From contig JAPYMA010000129.1 of the NCBI GenBank assembly GCA_035041965.1, positions 1 to 64,000 of the forward strand: DNA of 64,000 nucleotides. The letters are read 5' to 3'. Positions 35,448-47,575 of the stretch are shown piece after piece (within the stretch, counting starts at the first letter, position 1; each line of letters starts with the position of its first letter). The stretch comes from Anisakis pegreffii. Taxonomy: Eukaryota > Nematoda > Chromadorea > Rhabditida > Anisakidae. The notes beneath the pieces are model-generated. The model did no database searches, was not told the origin of the DNA, and saw nothing but the letters and a program-made list of their open reading frames with translations. The position numbers and the translations under genes were made by a program.

Positions 35448-38400
35448 TTATGAGGTGAACGCAAGTAATTTGAAGATCTGCTTTTTGTACTCCTCAAGAC
35501 CACCTTCGAGTGTTGTGACCGTTCGATCTCTTACAACCCACAATTCTTTGCAAATAACTTCGATGAGTCTCTCGTCGTGAGAAACTATCACTACACCACC
35601 CTGTAATTGTTCATTTCAAGTTTACTTTTGATTTTGTATTGCACTCGAGACACTGTGTAATATATGAAGAACATTGCAATCTGCTCTGCACTAAGCCATT
35701 ATTAATCATTTTACTTATCATATTACTCCTTTGTACATCAAAAAATACAACGTCATTATGGGGCAGTAATCTGATTGAATTATTCAGCCCTAATGACAAT
35801 AAATTCCGTCAAAAAGTGATAAATTTGCTCGACACAGATGAAATTTTTTTTAAGTCGTTCATAAAAACGAATGAGACGAACCTTGAAAGCATTCAGTGCT
35901 TTGCCGAGTGCTTCAACAGTTTCCACATCCAAGTGATTAGTGGGTTCGTCCATGATCAGATAATTCGGACTGAAATTGCCAAAGGTAAACCGTTTTGTTG
36001 TCACCAAAACATACTGAATATTGAACATAGTAATCGACTTTGAATTCAAACAAAGTGATAAATACCGAAATCGTTTCAACTGTTCACTATTCAAATTGTT
36101 TTTCGCCATGGAAGATTACCCAAAACTTCTCAAACTCAAAAAATTAACCGATTGTAAAGAAAACAACATCCAATTCGGCAATACTCACTTCAGCATGGCA
36201 AGTATTGCGAAAGCAACACGCGACTTCTGACCTCCAGAGAGAGTGGCCACTGACTGAAGGGCCAAGTCACCGGATAGTCCGAAACGACCTAATGCTGCAC
36301 GGTACTCCTCTTGTGTATGCCCTAAAATCAGTTTCTCTCATAAGCGAGACAGTGTTGATGAGCGCAGATCAGCTTCCATCAGACCGAATCAACAGCTTCA
36401 ACAACTGAATACAACAACTCAAACAAACATCTCAAAAAAACCTCTCCATACCCGGGAATTTATGCGCCAAGACCTCCACCCCACTCAGATCCATATCCAA
36501 CTGATCGACGTGATGCTGTGCGAAATAACCGATTTTCAAACGACGATTCACATTTCGAAAGCCACTCGACGCAGGCAAATCACCCATCAGAATCTTCAGC
36601 AGTGTCGTTTTACCAGCTCCATTTTCACCTACCTTTAACAAATGTGCATTTTGCTGTATGAATCTGACTTCATTTTCGCAATCTATCATTAACACACATT
36701 GATCTATCACAAAGAATACTCAAAAACAGTTCTACAAACCAATGTGGAGGACAATTTTAAATGAACTCAAATTCATTCAGGCATTCACTTTAAAACTTGA
36801 AGAACTTAAACAATCCTCAAAACTCACAAAAACAAACACGACAGGCAAAACAACAACAACAACAACTTACAATACAAATCCTTGAGTTGGCGTGTGAACC
36901 AATATTAAGATTTTGAAAAATCAACGGAGAATTCGGCGTATATCTGGAAAATTGTTTGAATATCAAAAAATAGAAAGCATTCGTGACGGTTTGACTGATT
37001 GTTTTTTTACTGAATAAACACTATGAGATCAATTATTATTTCTGAAGGTTGAAAAGTTCACATACTTGAAGGAAACTTCATCCAGCTGAAGCACCGGATT
37101 GCTGAGCACTTCGCATTCGGGGAACCGTAATACCACATCCGGTTCAATTTCAACTGGTTTCAGCACAGGTCTGTGAATATTTCAATATTATGACGTGGCC
37201 AAAGAGAGGAATCTTTTTCGTTTTCATACGCTTATGCGATATCCACGAAACTTCGCGAGTAAAATTGACAAAAACCACTGAACGAATACAATTGCGATGA
37301 AGTATTTCCAAACTCATACTCAACTCAAATCAGAAACAATTCTACAAAACAATCTGGAGAACAATCCTAAATGAACTTAAATGAAACCAAACAACTCACA
37401 GTCGTTCAAGCATTTTGATTCTACTCTGCACCATACTCGCTCGTTTAGCGTTATAACGAAATTTGTCGATAAACTCTTGTGTGTGTTGTCTCAGTTGTTG
37501 TTGTGCTTCGAATTCCCTTAAATTTCGTAAAAGTTCACACCAATCATTATAAATGATCACTCATCCATTGTTCACATCAATATCAATTTACAAATTCTCA
37601 AACTAAATTTCTCTAAATCGAAGTCCGATTGATTTTATCAGTTTTTTAAAAAAATATTGACTGGTGCAAACAAAATGAAACTCATTTCAAGTCAATTCAC
37701 TTATCTGCTTGCACTAAAGAGGAACTAGATGCAGGCAGAAGAATATTCACAATCAGTAAAACAATCTTCAAAGTTTTTTTCAAATGAAAGAATCAAGAAC
37801 AAGAATTGAAAGAATTTTCAAATTTCAAATGAAAAACTTCAAAAACAAGAAATTTCAAGAAATGAACGAATCAAACGAAAGAACAACCTCTGTTGCTGTG
37901 CCAGCTTTTCGCGCATTGATTTCTCGAAACTTGAGTAGTTGCCACGATACTGATCCAATCGACGTGAATGTAAATGGATGATATCCGTACAGATCGAGTT
38001 CAAGAAACTACGATCGTGCGATACTATCACAATGGTGGTTGTCCACTCCTGTAGATGATTCTCTAACCAAAATATGGCGCGCATGTCCAACATGTTCGTC
38101 GGTTCATCCAACAACAACAGATCCGGTTTGATGAACAACGCCCTGGCCAGTGCCACTCGCATACGCCATCCACCCGAGAACTCTTTGGTGGGTCGTCGTT
38201 GCTCTTCGGGTGTGAAGCCGAGACCGAACAGGATCGACGCTGCACGTGCTGGTGCTTTGTCCACCTGTGCCGACTCCATCTCGGCGTAAAGTGCTGACAA
38301 TTCGGTGGAATGCTTCTCTTTCTCCTCATCACTCCCTGCAGCTTGATTGATCAGCTCATGGAGTTGCTTTTCACGACTCAGTAACTCCATACGACGACTA

Positions 38401-39709
38401 TCACTCGCCAGTACTGACTCTACCACTTCGGTGTCATCACCATCGACCTCTTGCTCAACACTCAGCATAGTGATATTCGATGGAATGGTCAACTGCTTTG
38501 ATGAGATCATCTTTAAGAAGGTCGATTTTCCGGCACCATTTCGCCCGACCAGACCATAACGTCGCCCGTACACCAGTGTCACATCGGCACCACACAACAG
38601 CTGTTTGGTGCCGATTGAGACGTCCACATTCTCCAGATGAACGTCCATTGATTGCTGACCGCTGGCATCCGCTCGTGCATCACGACGATTGCCCGCTTGT
38701 GATGCAGTGGCCGACAGATCGGCGGGACGTTTCTTTTTGGGGTTCTCCCCTTCGGCGATCTCTCGTTTAGCACATTTCTGCAATGCCCTGGCTTCGGCTT
38801 TCACCAGTTTCTTCTTATCGACCATTGTGGGCGTATCGCGGTTGGTGACCCTCCAAATGCTTTCCATTGCTTCTGAGTCGACTCCTTGTGTGCTGATATC
38901 GATGGTCTGTTGCAGTCGACGTTGTCCAGTTTCGATAGCCGACTTCTTCACTTCCTTCCTTTAACATTTCCAATATTCCACTAAGATTATTTACAACTCA
39001 AAAATGCCTTGAATCAGAGTGGCGCTCCATTGCAATCATTCAAATCATCAATAGAAAATCAAATGAAAATTAAAATTTGTGACTCATTTTGGGTGCTGTG
39101 GGTATACTTTTTTCACAGATAAGTGGAAACGATACCGAACAATTTATTCGAAAAAAGCGAAGCACAAATCAAATATGCTACAGTCAGTCATCAACCAAAT
39201 CAGTAGTTCAAAAGTTTTTACACAAAAAGCTGAAAGAAACTGAATCAGAAAATTGTTATGAACAAGGAAATTAAATGCAAAATTGATTTGCACGTACCCT
39301 CCATGGAGAAGAAGCATAAGTTTTTCGCATAAATTATCAACTGCTTCATCGGTAAGACCTTCGACGGAACTTTGTATATGATCACCAACTGCTTCAATCA
39401 CGTCGTTTTTCGACGTTATTTCATCCGCATTCTCGCGTAATATTGCTGTAATTCGATTACATATTGACGACTCCAGCTAGGAAAAAGTGCTCAGTCTTAA
39501 TCAACCAAATCATTTTGGAATTATTCACAGAGGAAATCGTTGAATTCGTTAAAAAACAAAAACACTTCTCTGGTCGACAAATTTTTTGTTTAAAGAAAAA
39601 TTCTGTTTAGAGAATTAGGAGAAGCAGACCACCACTCACCTACAACGTAGTCCTTAACCTCATTAGGAAGACCTGGTAGAGTTGATGACAGATACGCTGA
39701 TATGGTCAT
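35448..39709 (-). CDS. ABCF3: ABC-F ATPase, ABCF3 type
   Basis: Ten exons: 39709-39644, 39476-39298, 38958-37888, 37516-37400, 37170-37066, 36943-36871, 36632-36452, 36321-36189, 35969-35882, 35600-35448; 721 aa (human ABCF3 about 709). There is no transmembrane segment. The N-terminal helical region (about 1-80) matches the ABCF3 head, and a Lys/Arg-rich linker follows. NBD1: Walker A GRNGAGKST (220-228), signature FSGGW in place of LSGGQ (342-346), Walker B LLLLDEP (362-368), then VSHDRSFL. NBD2: Walker A GENGAGKTT (539-547), signature LSGGQ, Walker B IMDEPTNHLD, then VSHDERLIE. The ABC-F linker lies between them. ABCF proteins are cytosolic ATPases that act on ribosomes or translation control (yeast relative Gcn20). 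The ATG at 39709 was chosen because the short first exon aligns with the family N-terminus. All ATP-site residues are present. Confidence 0.96.
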
Positions 39710-39936
39710 TTTGTTTTGGTGCAACGTTTATTGTGAGCACTTCTTTTAGTTGTTCACAAAAAATTCGAAGCCAAACCAAATGGCGAAATGGAATAAAAGC
39801 AACACTGAAATGTATAAATAATCAGCTAAAAGTTATATTTTATTGATATTTAATACTAATGGGTGTATGAATCTTGCAATACAGAGTGTGATGAAGAGGG
39901 ATGAAATGATTTACCAGGAATGAGATTTGGTATAAG

Positions 39937-40001
39937 AAGAGCGTAATAAGACGCGTCACTGCTGAACACTTCAGCGGATGTCTCGTCAATAAGGCGCTCT
40001 T
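39937..40001. other. Long imperfect inverted repeat (possible RNA hairpin)
   Basis: Outer arms AAGAGCG and CGCTCTT (7 bp, perfect), then GACG/CGTC pairing, and an inner stem GCTGAA-CAC-TTCAGC with a 3-base loop at 39961-39975. The whole 65-nt segment could fold as a bulged hairpin on either strand. It lies 230 bp upstream of the ABCF3 start. Its function is unknown; a microRNA precursor or a transposon remnant are both possible. Confidence 0.4.
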
Positions 40002-40216
40002 CCAGCATTCACTGCCCTGTTGGGCTGGTTGGTCACCACACAGTTATACCCTTAATATTAAAATTCCAACAATTTCACTCTCGGCAACAAATTTTCGTTG
40101 AATTCTTACGAAATGAAAGAAAAAGCCTCATAAGACAAAGACGCGCCACAACTTCCTATTAATTCAAAACTTATAAATACGTTTTGACTCATTGAATCGT
40201 CGTCTATACTTGACAA

Positions 40217-40384
40217 ATGAACATAAAGGCATTTAACTCCTCCAAGAAGGCTCTGAAAACAACAAATGAGATAGACAGAAGGATTAAGCAGCAGCAGCAT
40301 TCATTGCTTATTGTTGGAAGTGCTCTGCTGCTGCTGTTGGTGGTGGTACTTTGGCGAATCGTTCCTGATTATTCGTTTAGGTGA
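40217..40384 (+). CDS. Small single-pass membrane protein frame (55 aa), doubtful
   Basis: ATG at 40217, with an in-frame TGA just before it, opens 55 codons: a basic, polar N-terminal half (FNSSKKALKTTNEIDRRIK), then a strong hydrophobic segment (LLIVGSALLLLLVVVLW) and a short polar end (PDYSFR). The layout resembles a tail-anchored protein or the end of a SNARE. No family was recognised. The part upstream has no signal for another exon. The clean polar/hydrophobic division makes it more than noise, but CTG-rich repeats could create it by chance. Confidence 0.25.
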   Translation: MNIKAFNSSKKALKTTNEIDRRIKQQQHSLLIVGSALLLLLVVVLWRIVPDYSFR

Positions 40385-41363
40385 GGAACACGATTGGACT
40401 GTAAAAGTGAGTTGGAGGAATTAAAACAGTACAGACTACTTGGAAAATTATGAATGAGAGTAATGCACTGATACGGCTGCAGTGATTGAGAATAAAGTCA
40501 TGACGTGTTGAAGCCGTCACACATTCGGTGACGTTTGGAATGAGAGTGATCAGAGATCATTCGAAGTAGACATGAAAATTTTAGAATGATCATGGAAAAT
40601 GAACAGGTGCAAAAGAAAACAGTTTTCAATGCAAGAGCTATGCACCATGTGCACCGCCCAATAGTAACATGCATTGCATGCACCCTAAACAACTGTCCAC
40701 GTGTACTCTGTAGTTGTTTTTTATTTCTTATTGTCATGATCTCTCATCACTCTCATGCGTGATTTTGTACACAACATTGTTGTTGCATTGAATCACGGCT
40801 GTTTTCTCAATCACTTCAGTCACATCACTGATTCACTCTCATTCCTTCTGTCTCCAAAAACCTACAGTCCAGAAAATTGTGCAGCGGTTAATTTCAGCAC
40901 ATTTCAATTTCTAACGTACGGAACGTGTAAGAAGCGATGTGGCACCATGCGACAAAGCTACCTTGCTTAGTTTTTTGCTGAACCTTGATATGGAAAGTGA
41001 ATTCTGATTCAAGGAAATGTTATATACTGGACGAAAAAACTTGTTGTCTCAATATTATATCCTCCTTTCTAATTTCTTCCTTTGAAACAGGAGAATTTCA
41101 AATAATTCAGAATATATGCTAATTCACACTGCACTGAATACTTTCAGAACGAGTGCATAATTTTACACTTGAAATGCTTATTAACTGAAAATTTCTCTTG
41201 TAAACAAGCCCGATCGGTAACATTGTTCCTCGCTTTCAGTGGATTTTCATTTGTTGACTACTGGAAAGGAATCACCGGAAGCTGATCACTGGGTCGTTTG
41301 ATGGCACATAATTATTTGAGCTCTGAGTTTATACATCAAATGCAAAAGTAATCAAACGATAAC

Positions 41364-41369
41364 TTTATT
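41364..41369 (-). terminator. Possible polyadenylation signal of the B12-like gene
   Basis: AATAAA on the minus strand, about 140 nt downstream of the stop codon at 41508-41510. Confidence 0.35.
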
Positions 41370-41507
41370 CAAAGTGATATTATTTCTTTTCTTTTACATG
41401 GATTATGATTGTAATATATGCGAAAAAGTACACATTATAATAATCAGCGTTCGAAATAAATGGATATATGTATTATCAATATGAATGGCTGGCTGGCTTG
41501 ATTACCC

Positions 41508-42909
41508 TCATTGACCACCGCATTGTTGCTGCTTAATCGCTTTTTCGATTGAATCCAAAATCTGCAAAATGAAACAATCCAAATCTCCCGTTATCTGTCG
41601 GTATAGCAGAAGAGAAAGTTTCTTTAAAAGTTTCATAAATCTATTCATAAATTTCAAATCAGTTCAGAAATCACATCAAAAAGTTTCATAAATCAGTTCA
41701 TAACTGAAACAACTTTTTGAGTGACATTCTTAGCAAGAACGGAATCTAATGAAACGAACATACCTTTTCAGCACATTTACTGACATCACTTTTGGGCGAA
41801 AAAATTGCTGCAACACCTAAATCGTACAATTTTTTGTGATCTTCTTCAGGAATGGTATCCGCCACAATCACCAATATATCACTGAAAATTACCACAGTTT
41901 ACGAGTGCTTATTTTCCGATTACTGGCCGTTGAGGCTATAAAAGATAAAGATCCACTGATTTCGGAGTTCTTATCATCGGTGATTGGATGAATTCGGAGT
42001 TAAATGGAAAAACGAATGGAAATGGAAAAAATTGGAAAAACGCTGAAAGAATGGTTGGAATCGTTGAAATAAAAAAACAACTGACGATCGATCGAGTTGC
42101 TTGAGTTGATTGAACAGATCTGGAATGAGTGTCATATGCTTCATCAATAGATTCCTGGCACCAATTGCGTGTACATCTGCATCCACTGCTTGACGTGCCA
42201 CTTGTTCGGGTGTCTGCACTATTGGACCCACATCCACATCAAAACCTTAACTTCACATTCCTATTTCATCCACACTGAAAATCTTATTTTTAACTGATTT
42301 CTCTGAATCACAACAACGATGCGGATGAATGAAATCGGTTGAATTAACGAAATTAACGAACCGAGGTCAGCGAACGCTGTGGCAGCAATCATTCGATGCT
42401 CGTCGCCTTTCTTATCCGTATCACCTAACCTCGATATCAGTATCCTTGGTTGACGACCTTCCCGTTCCGAAAATTGTCGTACCTTAACAACTCATTCACT
42501 CAGTTACCCATAATTCCATTCTCATAACCACAACTGCACTTCCATTCTGCTCATATAGCATACCACTGAGAAATTCTATCCAAAAGTTCAGACCGATCGA
42601 AATTTCATCACTGCAGTTCGGAGATATCATATGAAGAGGTTAAGTCAATCAATCGTACAACAACGAAGCGATTTGGATTATTTCAGTTAGCGGTTGAAGT
42701 GAATGTTTCAGGAATGTAAATGTAAAATGTTATAATGAATAAATAAATGCTACCCTCTGCAGAACTGTTTCTGATAGTTTTGATTTGCCATCGGATGAGA
42801 GATTATTGACAGCAACGAGTATCTGTGTGAACTTTATCCGGTTATTGCTACCTCTCACTATTGGAACTGCAACTCTCCGCAAAGCGTGCATCAATGACGT
42901 CGATAACAT
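41508..42909 (-). CDS. Stand-alone mitochondrial degenerate cobalamin-binding-domain protein
   Basis: Five exons: 42909-42754, 42482-42362, 42245-42086, 41881-41764, 41561-41508; 609 nt, 202 aa. Exon 1 (52 codons) has a typical mitochondrial presequence: Arg/Lys-rich, hydroxylated and without acidic residues up to Asp40 (MLSTSLMHALRRVAVPIVRG). It is spliced in phase 0 to a domain clearly related to the C-terminal cobalamin domain of methylmalonyl-CoA mutase: FSEREGRQPRILIS, AFADLGFDVDVG, QTPEQVARQAVDADVHAIG, DILVIVADTIPEED. The approximately 600-residue mutase barrel is absent. The B12 motifs are lost: DxHxxG reads DTDKKG (73-78, His replaced by Asp75), the SxL Ser is Arg123, and the CGG loop is VAD (152-154). 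It probably cannot coordinate cobalt. The protein might be a regulatory or structural partner of the mutase, as the degenerate small subunit is in some bacteria; that is inference. Confidence 0.85.
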
Positions 42910-43255
42910 TTCAGTTGATTTCTCTTCTCAGAATAAGAAGAAACTCGCAATATCCCAATTCAAAAATCAATTGATCGATAACTGATTCGCTGATCTGAAA
43001 AAATAAATAATGCACAAGCACTACTTCGAATAACTGGAATTTCAACTTTTAAACGAACCGCTCGAATCAATGAACAATTAACAAATAAAACAATAGATTT
43101 ATGAATAAGAACAACTTGTTTTCTTAAGGTGTCAAGGAAGGAATTGTTGACGATGTGTAAATTTGAAAAACAATCGAAAATCTCGGCGTTTATTTGCAAT
43201 AAAACTGGATAATATTATAGAAATGAAAAGGATTTGTAGCATACAACCACAAAGG

Positions 43256-43395
43256 TATATGGTGATCATGCAAGCAGTACATAGCAAAGTTCCATTTCAT
43301 CACCATTTCATCATGCGAATCAACAAGGCAGGCAGTATAAAGTGATCATGCAAGCACAAAGGGATATCCAACAGTGCATTTCATCATGCGTATTC
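43256..43395. repeat. Local duplicated segment with GTGATCATGCAAGCA
   Basis: GTGATCATGCAAGCA occurs twice (about 43261 and 43342), each followed by CAT-rich sequence containing TTTCATCATGCG; a diverged local duplication of about 80 bp. Confidence 0.5.
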
Positions 43396-46300
43396 TCTCC
43401 ATGTATCATATCATGTAGGTGAACAGCTAATGTACAAAGCAATAGGTTCGTTCATAGATCACTATTGTACCCTGACGACGAATCGTATTGTTCAAGCATT
43501 GTTGCGACAGAAATTAGACAAAAGTTCAGTTTTATCTCAATTTCGCAAGCAAATTGATGGAGAATCACCAGATTTCTAGACTACACCATGAAATGACGAT
43601 GCTACAATTCAGGATTGTAAATGAGAAATTTTTCTGATTGAAACACGACCACTTCTTTGAGGTGTTTGTTGATTTTTGTTTGATAGAGTAGTATTAGACA
43701 GATGAAACGAAAAACTTCAGAGAAATGTTTTCAATTGAAAGTCTCGTGGATATTGGAAGAACGATGCGGGACGGATTCAAGTACTCTTTCAGTTAGTTAT
43801 TCGTATTACTATTGAAGCGAACATACAATTCATCGTTATTCGAAATTTTTGAGCGAATGTGTGCCCTATTGTTAAGCATTCCTTACTTTAAACATGTAAG
43901 TTCCCAATGAGATGAATTCTGCGTCGAGCATGAACAGTCTCATTGATGATTTATGTTGAATAAAAAGTTATGAAAAATGAAATCCCAGAAGAAACATAAA
44001 TTAATCTGATACAACAAAAAATTTGATTTTATTTAAAAAACAAGGGAAATAAGAGGTGGAAACTACAACGTTCAAAAGAAAAAAGAATATCCACAATTAG
44101 TTTCCAACGTTTGAAAATAGAACAAACCATGCAAATCTCAATGACAGACGAGCATACAGTTCGCTGATGTGAATATATTGCAGAAGAATATTAAATTTTC
44201 TCGAAATGCTCGTTCTCTTGTTCAAAACTAGAACATTTCTTTGTACGTTCCAAAGCACCTCTTGAAACAAGAAAATTTATTTTTGGATTGACATTTTACA
44301 ATCAATAGATGTGTGTATACACTGAGACAACACAATTTTCAATAACTGACAATCGACGTTCACTTCGGAATTTCACTTTTAAAAAAATTCTTCTCGCACA
44401 CTGAACAGACGACTGCCACAGCAAAAAAAAAACACATGCAATTTCTTAGAGCAATCCTTGATTCGATATTCATTTATTTTTCTGAACTTTTTATGTGTTT
44501 GCATCGTTCTCCTTTCAACGAATTTCATTTCTGTTCTTCCTCCTCATTTTAAGTCTTATCTGCGAGAAATTCTTATTTACATGAGGAAATGATGGGATTT
44601 CTTTGCAGCCGAAACGGAAAATACTTTAAATATGACCAGTGAAAAGCAACACCATGATGTTAGCATTAAAATTTTTTGATATCACACGATTTAGAGCGAT
44701 TGGCGATGATTTATGGAAAGTATCGCCATCTAATTGTAAGTGAGCGATTTTCTGTTTTATCAGCTGGTTTTGACACCAACTAATGATCAAATTTTCATCA
44801 CCTTATCAGCGCCTGTTCTCTTCAGCTATCAATTCTTCAAAATTCCAAAAAACCAAAACTGTATTCATTTATAGTTTGAGTTGGAACTTTTTAAAGCAGT
44901 GTATAGTTAAGATGAACAAAAATATATGTATTTGTGTGTGTGAAACTTTTGCGGAACAAAATAAAATTTGCAACAAATTACACAATTGAATATTTATTTC
45001 TTCACAGACAAACTGGCGCAAAATAAACAGAAACGAATGAAATGATTCGATTCAAAAGACATCAACAATCATCGTACACTTATTGCAAAATACCCGAACA
45101 ATCAACAGAGTCATCGCTTTATTTCCACTGAACTTCCGAGCAACAGCAGTAAATGACTGGCTTTTGCGAATTATATTCCAGTGATCTGGCGAAAATACTG
45201 ACTGACACAATTACTGCGGAAAACTTACATATGCACACACACACACATAAAGAGCAGAACAATAACAGTAATAATGACAATTATGCAAATGCTAAAATTA
45301 ATTCTTCACACATAAGGAATTCCTTCAATTAGGCCAAAATTGTCGTTTAGAGATCAAATTGGTCAGATCTGGCGAATTTGTTTTCAAATTTTCAGTTTTT
45401 TCTCAACTAAACGAATTTTTTCCACTTGCTTAAAATTCTCAAGCTTTTTACATTGAAGTATTAATTGTAAATTTTAGAATGTCATTAAAAGTTTAAATCA
45501 GTCGTCGTGTGTTTGTTTGCACAATAACTCTCTTAAACGATAGAAATTCAATCTGCGGCGTGAACTCCGAATGAATTTCGCAACACTGCAAAACAAGATA
45601 TTTTCATTGAAAATAGTGACGAGGTGCAATTTCGTGTTCGGTTGAGGAGACTAAGTTTAGCGGAAATTGAAGGAAACAAGAGAACAACAATGCAATTACG
45701 ATGAGAGTTGATTAAATTTGAACATTTTATTACAGATTTAAAACGGCGTGAATTTTCATTCTATACAGTCAACAACATTCATCTCAATGGATTACGAGTG
45801 AATTTGTATTTGTTGTGATCCAAGCAAGACTCAATATATTACAAAGCAGTTACAATAATGTGTTAATGATGAGTGTCACACAATACCGTATAAAACAAAA
45901 TACAATCAGCTACAAAATGCGCTCGTTTCATGGATCATCATATCATCTCACGAAGAAAGGTGACGACCAATGTAACGATGCAATCGGATGACTTCGTATT
46001 TTTCAAAAACTGCCCTTACGTATCCAATTGAGTACGGAAAGCAAATGCTCAATCTATCAATCTTTATGGGTCAGAATGAAAACCATAAGATTGCTCGCCT
46101 TGCTTTTGAATAAGGTGTACAACAGCTCCTAGAAAACTATCTAATTGTAAGTAAATTCATCGTTTTTATTTCTTACAATTATAAATCACCCAAACCTATG
46201 ATAACTCATCAGAAACAAAACACTGTTGCCCCTCTCAATAGTTGCCTATAGTTGCCCCTCTTTTTTACATAAATATACTCCCTAAACGAGGAGTTCAACT

Positions 46301-46830
46301 GATATGAAATGATTGCGATCGAATCTCATAAACGTGATCAAATTAAACTTCAGGCATACAAATCCATAGAGTAAACAAATGAAACGACGACAAAATCACA
46401 CAAATCAATGGATAAACAAACAAAAACATTACGAAAATATTCCGTAATCACTTATTAATTATGCGCATTTGTCAATATGCAACGTTACGTGTAAGGAAAG
46501 AATTGAACTGCACAAAATACGATAACGTGTCGATGTGAAAATGAGAAAAGACATCGATACACAAAACATTTTGCATTTTTTGATACAATCAAGCGAAAAT
46601 ATTCATTCTCAGACTAAATGTGTGAATTCAGCTCATGTTTCAATCTTTCGAACAGACGTACAAATGGTTAAAATTCATTCAGCGAGCCAATACAATAGCT
46701 CATTACAAAATTGTGTCTCTCGGCAACCATCAATAACTATTGATTTCAATAAATTCTTTGCTCTTTGACATCATTCACATATTCAACGGATCGGTTAGCC
46801 TAAGAAATCAGTTATCGTTGATGTAATCTC

Positions 46831-46878
46831 GATTTAGCGATCACCATGGGATCAGATTTAGCGATCATGATGGGATCA
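46831..46878. repeat. 24-bp tandem duplication, two copies
   Basis: GATTTAGCGATCA followed by CCATGGGATCA or TGATGGGATCA gives two adjacent 24-bp units differing at two positions. Confidence 0.75.
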
Positions 46879-47575
46879 GAACTACTCTCTGATCCTGTCT
46901 CTTGATTTTTGCGAGAGCATAAAGATTGAAACATCAGGAAATTTGGAATTCTCCACATTTTCAGTGCTGAATCTGAGAGGAACAAATATAATGAAGAAGA
47001 ATACCAGTAATATAAAGAGCAAACGTGTTCACTTCAAAACAATCGCTCTTCGACACACAAAAATAAAATAAACGGAATCAGTCAAGAAAATAATGAATAC
47101 AACACAATCATGAAAGCAATAATGGTCAAAATCAATCATAGAATATGTATAGATTGACATTTATATTCAATCTCCCAGTTTACTTAAAAAGCATTTGAAC
47201 GTTAGCAATGTTGTTGCTTAGATATCTTCATTACACTGGTGAAAACATTTTTTGATGCCTGAGAAAATTGGAAACTTTTGAAAAAAGTTCATCATCCAAT
47301 CACAATCAATGTATTTCATGTCTGAGAATTCCTTCTTCAACAACGTTGATAATTTTCAACTGGATATATTTTTCAGCTATAATCTGCACTGAAATCTCAT
47401 ATTACCAATCGTCCAGTTCTTTTTTCTGATAAACACAAAATCAACGACGCAAATTTCTCATTGGCAAACAACTTTCTGTCGATGAGTATCATAAATCCTT
47501 GAATAAATGCCTCGCTGATAAATTACACTCAACGTTAATCCGTAAAGATCTGTAGAGATAGAAGTTGGTGTTGCC

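Larger units (their letters stand above)
39710..41507. other. Spacer between ABCF3 and the B12-like gene
   Basis: Contains the structured element at 39937-40001 and a small membrane-protein frame at 40217-40384, both listed separately, plus the probable 3' UTR of the gene at 41508. Nothing else was recognised. Confidence 0.4.
42910..47575. other. Spacer between the B12-like gene and PLXDC
   Basis: About 4.7 kb with no recognisable gene. Small local duplications are listed separately. Frames such as 44783-44989 and 46535-46768 lack motifs. The right end is presumably PLXDC 3' UTR. Confidence 0.4.

Noticed and set aside
36434..36451. ABCF3 exon 6 donor after GAGAG at 36442
   Set aside because: It breaks the frame into the next exon; the GTATGG donor at 36452 restores the family sequence KFPGHTQEEY.
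38074..38770. Several overlapping frames on both strands
   Set aside because: Shadows of the large ABCF3 exon 37888-38958, whose frame has all ABC motifs.
41508..42909. C-terminal end of an ordinary methylmalonyl-CoA mutase gene
   Set aside because: Exon 1 encodes a presequence in phase with the domain, no barrel exon was found upstream, and all B12 motifs are changed.
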